Below, piece by piece: positions 18,800 through 30,309 of a stretch of 64,000 nucleotides of DNA. Where the stretch lies: the NCBI GenBank assembly GCA_028532985.1, contig JANCIK010000007.1:3410001-3474000 (forward strand). The letters are read 5' to 3'. This stretch comes from Stropharia rugosoannulata (Eukaryota > Basidiomycota > Agaricomycetes > Agaricales > Strophariaceae). The position numbers and the translations under genes were made by a program. Each line of letters opens with the position of its first letter. The first letter of the stretch is position 1. A model generated the notes under the pieces. It was not told where the DNA came from and ran no database searches. It saw only the letters and a list, made by a program, of their open reading frames with translations.

Positions 18800-19609
18800 C
18801 ACTGACTATATGCACTTCACTTCTTGCAGAACAGTGGTGTAAAATATGCATTATGCACTCAATAACCGAAGTTCCAAGCTTACACCCACCATGTATCCCA
18901 TGCATCGTGTATGAAGCAAAGCTTTAGATAAAACAGGGGTCCACAACTCACGGCATGCCTTATCCAAGCCTTATTGCTGACTGGCTTTGCCTCCTGCTGC
19001 CTTGCGCAGTGAGCTGCCTTAGCAACGCGGCATGTAGCGACGGCATAGCCACCTTCTGCTCAATGCTGAACTTAAACCCAAAGGTAGGTCTTTCCCTCAA
19101 GATAATTCCCCTTTTTAGTACTTGTCTTCTATTCGTGACCTCATTTATGATGTCATTTATCTACTTCTACGTTTAACCAATCACATCTCGTTATTCTCTT
19201 ATGAAGTCATAGTTTACAGTAGTTACCTTTTCCGGCTATACGATACTGGACAGTATAAATAGTCGACGTTTTGTACGGTAGTAGACAATCAATTTAGATT
19301 TACCCCCGTTCTTTATATTGTGTGAACCGCGTGAACAACGACCTCGACACTCTAAGTAACGAACACACGCGCCTCAACATCGTGTGCCGATACGCTGCCG
19401 GAGCCCGCTAGCCCCTTCGAGTAGCCCATCACCACATATTTTGAACGCGTAACAAATCTATTGTCTACTATCTACATAACTCAACTACTAGTAACAACTA
19501 TCTAAGTTCTAAGTAACCTTGAAACACTGCCCGTACGGATCTGTAAGGTTTGATCACCCAAGACACGACCGTACACCGCTATAAACCACCTGTGAACGAA
19601 TTACGTAAG
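18800..19609. promoter_or_regulatory. Probable LTR/leader of the gag remnant, with TATA box
   Basis: There is no coding motif. A TATA box TATAAATAG at 19254-19262, followed by a CT/CA-rich untranslated stretch up to the first gag frame, is what the U3-R-U5 of a gypsy LTR and leader look like. No second copy of this sequence is found right of the gag, so the LTR status is not proven. Confidence 0.35.
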
Positions 19610-22600
19610 ATGTTCTCGCAACGCCCGAGCACGTACGCTGCAGCACGCAAGACCCGTTCCGCACAGCTGAAGGCTTCACTCGAAGAAGAGAATCAGCGCA
19701 CAAAGAATGCCTCCGGAACAAAGAACACAGTTTCGGGGAACGTCCCCATGACTACCACGGCAAAGGAGCAATTGAACAAGAATGCTGAGATCAAGGAAGA
19801 ATCTCAGTTGAAACCAACTAAGGACGAACAGAAGGCCGACATACCTGAAGAAAACAGCAGGACAGCTGCAAGCGAGACCCAAGAGGACCAGGGATCGCAA
19901 TGGACCCAGTACGCACAACGTGTACCAGAATTTGAAGCAAGTATTGAGCCGCCGCCACCGGAACAGCAAATGACGGCACTACCTTGACTCCGTCGATCTC
20001 ATAGCCGAGATAGCACGGATCGACAAGAATTACTACCACCCATAGAAATTCGACCACAAACACCTCGACGACACACTATGGACGACTCATCAGTAGAAAT
20101 CCCGAGGACGGGAATACAGTTGAATGTGGTAATGGAAGAATTACTGCAGCAAGCGGAAGAGCGCTTGACAGACGCACAGCGCGCACACCTTCGACAACGT
20201 CAACTTAATACCAGCATGAATAACAAGAACCTTGAGGACAGCTCCTCAGAAGAATCTGAGGGGGAAGGACCGTCTCGCAATAAAGGTAAAGGAACAGATC
20301 CCCGTAACTGGGGCAATATACATTTCACAGAAGACGAAGACGACCCTCAAGTGCAAGAACAAATATTACAGAGCTACGCTAGCAATAAGGTAATGACTAA
20401 TCCGCCTCCACAGGTTTCACACCACCCTAGACCAGACACGGCTGAACCCACGCGCGATCCGACTCCTCGATACCCTGACAATCGTCCAATTAATCAGATT
20501 GCTAAAGATAGCTATCTGGGGAAGATGCTTGCAAATATGGAGCGCCTGCGAACATCTCGCAACCCAGACAGTGAACCGTCAAGCTCGGACTCGGATGATT
20601 CAGATAGCAGAGGACCTGGACGACGCTCGCGTGGACCTCGAGTCCCGAGGCAAGCTAAGTCCGGATCAGGCAAAAGGAAGGGATATAAGAGATCAACCTT
20701 GAAACCTAGTATTCCACCTAAAGAGTATGATGGAACGCCGGACTCACGCCAGTACAATAGGTTTGTAATTGAAGGCACTACTTATGTAACGGATGGGAGA
20801 GTACCAAAATCTCGTCAAGCATTTGTATTATCCTTCTACATGACTGGCACGGCATATGACTTTTATACACAGAAAGTATCATCCAACTTACACCAGTGGA
20901 CCCTGGGTGAATTCTTTACGGAACTATTCAACTTTTGTTTCCCAATTAATTTCAGAATGGAGCAACGGAAACGGTTGAAGCACTGCTTCCAAGATAACCG
21001 CTCTGCATCCGCTTATGTACATGAACTTGAAGAACTATTTAATTTAATAGGTATGGTAGGTGAACGAGAACAAGTAATCAAGTTATGGGATGGGCTTCGC
21101 ACATCCATTCAACAAAGCTTATGGCGCGACCACTATAACCCTGAAATCTCTACCTGGGATGAAGTGGTTAGCCAAGCTGAAACAATTGAAATAGCTGAAA
21201 ACATTACCAGTTCGCGTATTACACGCGCGTCAAGATCAGAACAACTTAACCGACAATTACAACCACTGTTGCGCTCATCCGAACCCAGGTCACAACCCTC
21301 ACGGGGTTACATACCTTTTAGGAACCAGGCACGACACTTCACACCAAAACGACGCTTTGATCACCGCGGAAACCCGTATAAGTCCCCAACACTGAATTTG
21401 GGAACTCGACTGACGCCGCCTGTCAGAACACGGCTTGGCAGGGGATCCACACCACAATCTCCACCAACACGTATGTCGACTGAGGAACGCTCAAAGCTTC
21501 TCGCTTCAGGCAAGTGCTTCCACTGCAAAGAAGAAGGGCATATGGCACGCAACTGTCCGAAACGGAGTATAGTGCGTTCCACCAGCTCTAGGCCACCTGG
21601 AATACCTACATTCAATATTGAAGTGGAAGGCGAAGATTATGAAGACGACTTCGTGATTATACAAGAAGAGGACGTACCAGTAGGCATGATGTCAATTGAA
21701 CCGGACGACGAAGTATGGGATCTCATTCATGATAATCCCTACCAGCAATGGCAACACAAATACGATCCACGGGCACCAAGACAACAAGCACTGGGTGATG
21801 CAATTGCATTAGGCGCCCAGAATGCACTTGAAATGGAAGTACCATATCCGGGAGATGCTCCTTTCCCTGTAGTACATGCACCATACAAAGGGCGACGTTT
21901 TCATGTAATCTATAGTCCATACCACGAAGACACATATTACATATTTGACTTGGACTATTTAAGATATGAACGAGTACCTGGAGAGATTATGAGACACCGT
22001 ACATTTAGGATAGGTGACTGGTACTCAGACGTATGTCAACATTGGATGGGAACATCAGATAAGCTGCGGGGACACACAATTACCATGGGAGATGCATATG
22101 GATACAATGCCACACTTGCTCTGCGCAGTGGAATCAAGGAACTCTACCCAACTAGACTAGAAACAGTCAATGATGAGACCCGCTTCCGTCTGATTTCTTC
22201 CGGACACATGTGATGGGCTATTGTTGACAAAGATTATAATAAGCCACTCAACATCTCTATACACGAACTCGCTAACCCGGACTTCGACATTTGTACATGG
22301 TACCAAAATAAACGAGAGGTACCATCCACCCGCGGCACCAATCACACCCCATCCTACCGACAAATTCACTCATTAATTGATGACACCTGTTTTGAGTTAT
22401 CTGGATCAGCATCGACCCAGCTTGATCTGGAAGACAAGACCGATTCCGACATGCCTGGATTAGAGCCTATAACAGATGACGAATCAGAATTTAGTTACTC
22501 AGATGTACCTAGTCTAGAGTCTGTAAGTGAAAGTGAGGGCGAAGATGATGTACGAGCTCCAGACTTAACCCAACATGTACTATCCGAAGTAACAAATCTC

Positions 22601-23116
22601 ATGTGTTATTCTGTACAAGTCAATGGGCACATACATGATGAAGACATTCCGGACAGCCCCAATGGGCACATTCATGGCTAAGACACACCACACAGCCCTG
22701 ACGGATCCAATACTTCGCAACCGCCAACATCTCGGACAGAAGAATCATTCATGATCCGGGTACTGCCACCAGCAATCATGACAGACCCCGAGCTGACAAC
22801 ACCAAGTGAATATGAACCCACATGGGTAGACATGCTGGAACTACCGTTCCCGGAGCAACATGACTTCCCAACTAGGGAAGCATACCAGTGGCACCTGGGA
22901 GCAGAAGGACGAGTCTTAAGACCCGAAACAGTTATTGGGGATATACTTGCTCCGCTGCTAATTAAGATTCTTGAGACCGGAGGACGATACACAGGTGATC
23001 ACCCGCAGTGGACTAACGAGGGACGGTTTACAATTGAGGCATACACGCCTCAAGGACATTTAATTAAAGATAGGCGCCGGCACATCACGACCTTCTTTGA
23101 TAGCAAACATATATGA
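19610..23116 (+). pseudogene. Ty3/gypsy-like gag with CCHC knuckle, three in-frame stops, no pol
   Basis: One reading frame runs from ATG 19610 to TGA 23114-23116. It is broken only by TGA 19985, TGA 22211 and TAA 22679. The central 711-codon segment (20078-22213) has an acidic/Ser-rich N-terminus and a retrotransposon-gag domain (GTAYDFYTQKVSSNLHQWTL, MEQRKRLKHCFQDNRSASAY). It also has a basic linker and CFHCKEEGHMARNC at about 21515-21560 (CX2CX4HX4C). Beyond the knuckle about 500 more residues follow, rich in Asp, Tyr and His, that do not look like protease or reverse transcriptase. No RT, RNase H or integrase is present, and at about 23117 the sequence changes to a helicase remnant. It is a truncated element, or a gag-derived gene that has decayed. 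Confidence 0.65.
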
Positions 23117-23129
23117 CATATCCGGGCTT

Positions 23130-24024
23130 TCAACCTGCCTTAGAATATGCTGGCGCACCCGCGACATCAAATGAGTCTTTACTGGCTGCATTCGCAAGTT
23201 GACGACTCACATCTGGAGAAATTTGACCGCCTGTGAAGCATAAACTTGCTGTCTTCCAATCCGAGAAATTCCAATATTGACTGTGTGGGATATCCAGCAT
23301 GTAAAGTAGCCTTGGTTGCAAATAGAACAATGGAACAGACAAATCGCTTCCGCAAGAAGCCAACATGTAGGAATTCTGTTCGGAAGGATAACCCCAGCTG
23401 TTGAGTAAGTGTACTTCATCGATACAGATCGCAAATAATCGGGATGCAAATATTTTGCTATTGACCAAGTATTGAAATCCTGGAGTGGTGATCATATTAG
23501 GGGATACCAGGATGACATCTGTGTCAGCTTCTACTTCTTTCCATATTTTGATATCTTGCTTGACCGCGTTTTCCTTTGCTACGCTATTTATACCAAGTGC
23601 CGTGAGTCCAAGTCTACGGAGCTTTATTCCTAATTAATAATAGAGATATCATTACTTGATACTGCCAGAATATGCTGTCTGTATTTACCTGGTCCTGCTC
23701 GAGAGCAGTGGTTGGAGATATAACAATTATTGCTGCATTGTTGGGATATTTTGCTAATGGGCACAGCAAGGGTTTATTTTGGATAGATTTGATGATGTGT
23801 AATGATATGCATGTATAGGCTGTCTTCCCTGATCCCGTTGCAGAAACTGCGAGAGCATCTCGACCGTCTAAGATTGATGCCACTCCTGTCAATTGATAAT
23901 CATGTGGGCAAAAAGGAAGAGCCTCAATGCGAATTTGATGGCAAAGTAATATTCCTTCCAGTGATGAGGATCTGTAGGGCCCGTTTGGAGAGCTATTGGA
24001 CATAATTCGAGCAAATACAGACAT
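23130..24024 (-). pseudogene. RecQ-like SF2 helicase, N-terminal half, decayed
   Basis: From about 24024 leftward: HDYQLTGVASILDGRDALAV, Walker A ATGSGKTAYTC, VISPTTALEQDQ, an intron (about 23690-23636), VILVSPNMITTPGF and the Walker B/DEVH box CIDEVHLLNSWG. These are motifs Q, I, Ia and II of RecQ-type DNA helicases. The expected next motif (TATLR) is broken: the right sequence reappears in another frame as PTQSILEFLGLEDSKFMLHR. The C-terminal helicase half (motifs IV-VI) is missing and the copy ends at the gag junction. Mushroom genomes contain many such helicases related to subtelomeric TLH proteins. The gene lies head-to-head with the OrsD-like gene at 25883, with a URC1 fragment between. 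Confidence 0.65.
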
Positions 24025-24128
24025 AGAAACGCGTATCTATGAGGAGACAAAGATATCTAATTAACGACGCGTCAAGGGCCGTGGGAGTAAACGTGAAGTT
24101 CACATGATGTAAAAGTTTACGATGGTAA

Positions 24129-25530
24129 AGGCATGGATCTATTCCCAATAACTCTTTCAACAACTAAAGCAGTGGGCCATCCAGCTCAATGTCATTGCCG
24201 ACAAGGAGAGCCCACTCAAGCCAGCAGCCAAGACAATCACCTACTCACAGAACTCGTCCCAGACCCAGGTTGTGGATAGTCCATGGACATCGCCTACAAG
24301 TTCGCCTGCCACAGTGGGCACAACAGCAGCACCTTCCCAAGGTTTTGCTGCTACACTCTCAAGCTTGTCAGTGCCCTCTGGACCTAGCAAGCTCCTCAGC
24401 AATAGGGAGCGGGAGGAATTGCTCTATCCTGGACAGGTGAATCCAACCAGTACGTCCAGACCTTATTGTTCACTCCCTGCTGACCCTGCGTTGCAGCCTA
24501 CCCCGACCAACGCGGTATCACGCCAATCCCACTTGCTTGGGGGCGCCCTCGGCCGCGGAGTGAGGGCCTGTCATCTGCTCATGCCTCCGGAGCGCGATTA
24601 AGCACAGGAACACGATAGGCGCCCACTCAGGCTTGTACTCCACCTACCGCACGCTCTCCATTGCCATGGGCTCCCTGAACCCTTCCCACCGCCCTGACTA
24701 CTTGAAGACTGAGCCGCCCGTTGACAATCCCTTCATCCTCACCTCGGCGGACAAGCCCAAGATTGTCAGCCTCGACCCGTAGGGCCACCTTGTGCCGCAG
24801 GCCCGCAAATATTCAAGGACAAGAACAATAAGTGCATTTCAGCTTGGAAACTCAGCTTCAGTATGCGCTGTTCGAGGATATGGAGGGACATATCCAGAAC
24901 TTATCACTCGTCCAGACATCAAGGTGTTCCTGCCACCGATTGGTCGCCTTACTGTTTATATCTGTAAGCACCTCTTTAAAGATCAATACCGTTGCTGAGC
25001 TCATATATTTTGTGTCAGTCGGAAACCCTGCTTTCAAGCGCAACGAGACTAAAGAGCTGACACTGCGGGTTCATGTTGAATGTAAGCATGTTTATCACCC
25101 CATTTTACTACCTTTGCTGACCTGCATATCAGGTAATGGCCATTGGCTCAGGCGTCTTCACCCCTGATATATGTACTTGCAAGGCATACCTGACCTATGC
25201 AATCGAGGAGTGCATTCGTGGAGCCCAGAACGATTGTGGCGGCACTTCAGTAAGGAAGGGCGCGCGCTGGGAGAGGTAATAAAGTAAGTTTGTCACATTT
25301 TCTCTATTACTTATCACTGACTTTACCTTCTCAGATATCTAGTGTACAACCTAGGCAAGCGTAGCTGAGACATCGCCTACAAATGCTTCACGTCCACAGA
25401 GCTCATCCAGGGGGTGAAGTACATGCGCTTCCAGGGCTCATGCCAGATGTGCTGCACTGGCTCGGCATCACCAAGGTTGACAACATGGTCAGCATGGTCA
25501 GCATGAAGTGCTACGACACAATTGTGGCCT
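24129..25530 (+). pseudogene. URC1 (GTP-cyclohydrolase-II-like) copy A, decayed
   Basis: Aligns along most of its length with 54534-56190. Shared blocks are SQTQVVDSPWTSPTSSPA, LSNREREELLYPGQVN, SIAMGSLNPSHRPDYLKTEP, YPELITRPDIKVFLPPIG and VLHWLGITKVDNMVSM. The family (Urc1p/urg1, uracil catabolism) carries a RibA-type GTP cyclohydrolase II fold. Copy A lacks the start exon and the whole block between VFKDE and GVGEQFG (an internal deletion of about 280 bp near 24825). It has an in-frame TAG (24780) and several indels. It retains the intron positions of the other copy, so it arose by DNA duplication rather than retroposition. Confidence 0.75.
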
Positions 25531-25882
25531 CCATCAATCATTTGGTTTGGGTCCCGTTTCTGTACAAATACCCTCCATGCTCGATGTTTCTTTGATACTA
25601 TTGGTTATCCTTGTGGCTGTCCTTCAGATGTTCCATTCTTCCGACTGTCTCTGACCTACTGTATTTATTGATACTGCATTAATATTCTTGCTTGTCGTAT
25701 GTAGGTCAATAATATACACAGTGAGAACAAGGGGATGTATGTTTCCCCCTGCCCACATGGATGACAAATATGACAGGGTCCACAAAGGTGCTGCGGCTGT
25801 CAAACAAATATTTGCCGCTATTTTCCCACTCTTTAATCCAATCTTTATATTCTGAGAGGCTGGAGCTGACGCATATTGCAAA

Positions 25883-28800
25883 ATGGATCAAGGCATTTCT
25901 TCGCATTCTCTAAGTAGTAAGCTTCTTAGCTTGAGTCTATATTGCATTAACCATTTGTGTCAGGCAGGAAGAGGCGTCTGGATGACTCAGAGGACAATAA
26001 CCCACTGAACACCCTGGCTGGAGTAACCTCTCGCTCTCGCGCTAAGAAAAGACAAGTTTTTCTTGGTGTTTTTCCACCCCCACATCTGAATGCAGCGCCT
26101 ATCCTCAATTCCTCGCTTCAACCACCTGGAGGCTCAGTGACCTGGGAGGCTGAGATTGTTCCTCGCATGCTTCGCCCTCGCTTGAAGAAATCCCAGGAAT
26201 TGCTAGCAGTATGCAGCGACGAAGAAGGGTCTGGTGACTCGGACTACCATGAGATGGAGAGAGCAGAGAACAGAGTCGAAACCGACAGTGGAGAAGAAGA
26301 CACTATGCAAGAAGAACTTCAAGCAGAAACTAGGCAGCCTCAATTCCCCTCCAGTTCAAAGTCAAAATCTACATCTATGGTCTCCAACCGCAAACGAGTA
26401 TCAGTCGTTGTATCCCGCCCATTATACGACCCCGCTACCTTGGTGAAGCCTCTGGAAGACAATATTTTCCATTTTCTTACTGTGTTCTCCTGTGATTGCT
26501 TGCTGCCTAACCATACGTCGACTCCAACAAAACTATGCAAAGTACTGCAGCTATACCGCTTTTACTACCATGATGGTCTCAATTTAATCATCTGCCCTAG
26601 CCACCAGCGGGCTGTTCTCCTTGAAGACTGGACATCGCATGTGAAGCAGTCACATAAAATGGACCACCCTGGCAAAATGTCCAAGAAAGAGCTTACGAAT
26701 ATGCAGGCTCATGTCAGTAACAGCTTTGGTGCAATTGAAACGCACACCGAATTTCTAATGGCAGTAAAACCATCTTCCCTTCCAAGACCACTCTTCATGC
26801 ATGACTACTTCCAACATCCTCGACCATCCATTGCGCAAAGGTACCCATGTCCTGAAGAGAACTGTGGAACGTGGTCGATTGTTGGAAGTCCAGGACTCAA
26901 TAACAACTTCCATAAACATGTCACCCGCATTCATAAAAGACATCTACGAGACTACCCCCCTGAGTCTGTCGCTTCAAAGCCAATATGGACACAGTCTTTA
27001 ATGGTCAACTCACAAGGTGCTGCATATCTTACATTTGCGCTGCCCGATACTTTTTCCATCGAGGATGTTGTTTCAGTCCATGACCCGGTCGGACTTCTCA
27101 CCCCAGCTTTAAGATGCCCTGATCAACAAGATATTACAAATGCGCCTCAGGAAGACCTTCCTCAGGATGACTCTGCTCAGGAGATCCCCCCTGAGGAAGT
27201 TCACTGGCTGTCTAACATTGGATGGCCACAATATCGGAAGTCATTATCCGTCCAGGACTACAACACTCTGAGGTCAGTAGTGGCGATTCCAGGCACAGAG
27301 AAGACCAGACTGAAGGGAAGGAGCAAAAAGTGGTTGGAACTCGGGTTGTTGCGGATACATGAAATGTGTAGAACTTACTTATCCGATGCCTACCAGCGTA
27401 TAAAGTACCTCAATCCTGCAATAAGAGAGGCAGTAACCAAGGGGTATGTGCTTTGTTAGTGTCCAAACATTTCTGACATGATCACAAATCTCTCTTGCAC
27501 AGGTCATCGCGAGGAAGCTTCAAGGAGCTCACGTCTTCAACTTATCGGAAGTATGGCTCTGTTCTCAGCCAAATAGTCGCAATGACATTGAGGATTATTG
27601 ATGAATTGGCTCAGAACCCTGGAAACATTGGAGTACCATCCCTCCAGTGCACGAAAACACAGCTGACAGCAGCTCTTTCCCTATATACTACTATTCTACA
27701 GGCAAAAGGAGACCCTCTACCTGATGTGCTTCTTAATCAGTTGCATTTGTTCCTTGAAACCGTCTTACGACCAGGCCAACTATCAGAACGCACAATTGCT
27801 TGTCTCACTGACCAAGCCCTCTTCATGTTGAGCATCAGGGACAATGATGCTTATGCCACTGCTGCCGCGATTGTATTGACTTGCTCAGCCCTTCAGTACT
27901 CTTTTCGCAGCATCCAAGTCCAAGTAGTGATGCATACCCATGATCATGGTCAAATTTTTACTTGGTTCCAACCACCCCTGGCACCCCATGAGCGAATGCA
28001 GTCTATGGAGGTGGTGGAAGCCTGTTCTGACTTTGATGAGACAGAGAATGAGACAGAGGATGAGACAGAGGATGATGAGCCAGGGCTAGATAAGGTGGAC
28101 TTAGAAATCCAACAAGAACTTGAAAGCAATGAAGATGAAGAAAACCTGGAAGCTGAATTAGACAAGATTATGGGTGCCGCATACTCATGTGAGCATCTCC
28201 CACTTGGTATATTGGTCACCTTACTCATTTTTCCACTGGATAAAAAGACCAAAATCTGCATACCCACAGTGAGCGCTCTGAGGTGGTTGATAATCATGAT
28301 CATACTCCTCAGCAAACACTTCTTAGGTAAGTTTCTTACTTTAATAGCTTGCTGCTGCTCCAGTGCAACTCTTAAATGCAAACAAATTCTTTAGTCTTTT
28401 CGATGAGCAGATGACCTGGCTGAACCCTGACCCTGGTTTTGGAAAAACAACGCCATTCTCGAGAATGTACTGCATCTGGAAAAATGTTCACAAATATGCA
28501 GTTAACCAAACAGGGTCTATGCAGTTTATCCCTAATGATGATGGTCATAGGTGGATGTTCGGAAGACACGGGTCTCGGGCTGCTACACTCGATATGCGCA
28601 CCTGGTCCAGCACATCTGAAACTGCCATTGCCATGTTTCAAGCTGCTACTGCCAAACTTACTTCAAGTTCCAGATTGATTGACAGTTTTCATATTAACGA
28701 CAACAAAACCCGCATTGCTCCTCATAGGCAGGATTCGAATGCAGCCCAGATAGAAGATCTGCAAACAAGACTTTCCAATGAGATTCATGAAAAGATCTTG

Positions 28801-30146
28801 ACAGTCAATCAGCATTTTGACTCAGAAAAGGCCAAAAAATGGCTCAAGGAAGAACAGAAAGCTTTACAGGTTCTGGCTTGTCTGTTTTGCCTGACTACTG
28901 GGATAACATTCCGCTCATGGCAGTTTGCTTCCATTCTTTACGACACCACAGAGAACCAAAGCAGAAATGTCTGGATCCTCAAGGATGGAACGGTCATTGT
29001 TTCTCATCCGAAAGCAAAACAGAGATTCATAAACAGGGCGCCAATATTCCTAGCATTCCCGCTCAAAATCTCTCATCTTGTTGCCTTCTATCTCTACATA
29101 ATCCGCCCTGTTGCATGTGACCTATTGCGGAAACTTCAACTCAATGTCTCTACCTATTCAAGTGTTCTTTGGGCACATTCTATCCCAATGGGTAACGAGA
29201 ATCCTCGAATAGGTTTGCCATGGGCTGGCCACTACATCTCCACCCTTTTGAGGAATTTCACGGAAAAGAAGATGGGAATAGCTATGAGCCCTCTCCTTAT
29301 TAGACAGGCAAGTCAGGCAGTCTTTCGAGACAAGCTCCCTGAGTTGTTCTATAAAGAGCCCAATCTTGCAGCTCTTGATCTTCTTGGACAGCAAAGGTTT
29401 GGATTTCCATCCTGGCAAGACATACCAATTGAACTCAGTTGGAGGCTTCTGGCTGTTGGGCAAATGTGGCAGGCTTTGCTAGGGATTACTCTGATCGACA
29501 CTCTATTAATGCCAATGATACAAGGCTCACATGTGTTTTTCTCTGAAGGGCAGGAAAACTGGGACATAGCAATCTTGGGCGCACTCAAGCGTGGATATCC
29601 TGCTAATGAAGATGTCCTGCCATTGAAGTTAGAGAACGTGAGTAGCTGCTCAACTGCTATCAATATGCGTATTCTCATGTCTGAAAATCTTAATAGCTCC
29701 TTGAAAGTGATCTTCGCTACAAATATCTTGTGCCCATACTGGGCGAGTTGCTTTTTGGGAATAACTCCAAGAGGTTAGATGAAACACCTCCAATATGTGG
29801 ACTCCATGTTGAGGTGGTTGCTAGAGGCATTCAAATTGTGTGTTCATTGTTCTTCAATTTGGAACTACACTAACTGAAAGAACAGCTAGCGACTATCAAT
29901 AATTCCTCTATTGTCCCTCCCTTTGAAAGGCAATTAGCAGCGGATTTCAAGCTGGAACACTCATCCGGTATATATAAAGCTGCATACGCGGATCTGCTAA
30001 ATTACAAAGACAAATTCCCCACTACATGGAATACTCTAGGCCTGGAGGTCTACAGTTCCCACCAGGTGGTACCACTTATGCCAACTACTTCAAAGGAGGT
30101 AGAGGATTCCATCAATTCAATTATTCAATGCCTCGAAGTTGCCTGA
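25883..30146 (+). CDS. OrsD-like zinc-finger protein with possible recombinase-like C-terminus
   Basis: Seven exons join in frame to 1,307 codons: 25883-25916, 25964-27443, 27503-28188, 28248-28326, 28395-29637, 29697-29837 and 29886-30146 (introns of 47, 59, 59, 68, 59 and 48 nt). The basic N-terminus (SRKRRLDD) suggests nuclear location. An OrsD/DUF3505-type finger follows (CPSHQRAVLLEDWTSHVKQS, with C222, H225, H237 and H242). A C2H2 finger has C307-x4-C312-x17-H330-x4-H335. An acidic stretch spans about 650-740. The C-terminal region has TTGITFRSWQFASILY (R933), SHPKAKQR (K966), LLIRQASQAVFRDK (R1063) and DLLGQQR. This spacing loosely recalls the R-K-R-(H) series of tyrosine recombinases, but no catalytic Tyr is assignable, so the idea is weak. 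No frameshift or stop is seen, unlike in the neighbours, so it may be expressed. It lies divergent from the RecQ-like helicase remnant. Confidence 0.7.
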
Positions 30147-30309
30147 TTAGGTTGGGTGGAGATAATTCTGGTACCTAATATGAAAATGGAGAACCTCAAT
30201 ATAGCTATGTAGACGTTTAGTTATAGCTATGTAGACATTCAGTGTTATAGCTATGTAGATGGATGTATAGTTATAGCAAATTCTTAACTGAGTCAGTATT
30301 GACATAAAT

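Noticed and set aside
20512..20778. Minus-strand frame inside the gag ORF
   Set aside because: Shadow of the well-supported gag frame.
22200..22215. Programmed stop read-through as the explanation for the gag stops
   Set aside because: Three stops of two kinds and the absence of any pol make decay simpler; kept only as a test in the findings.
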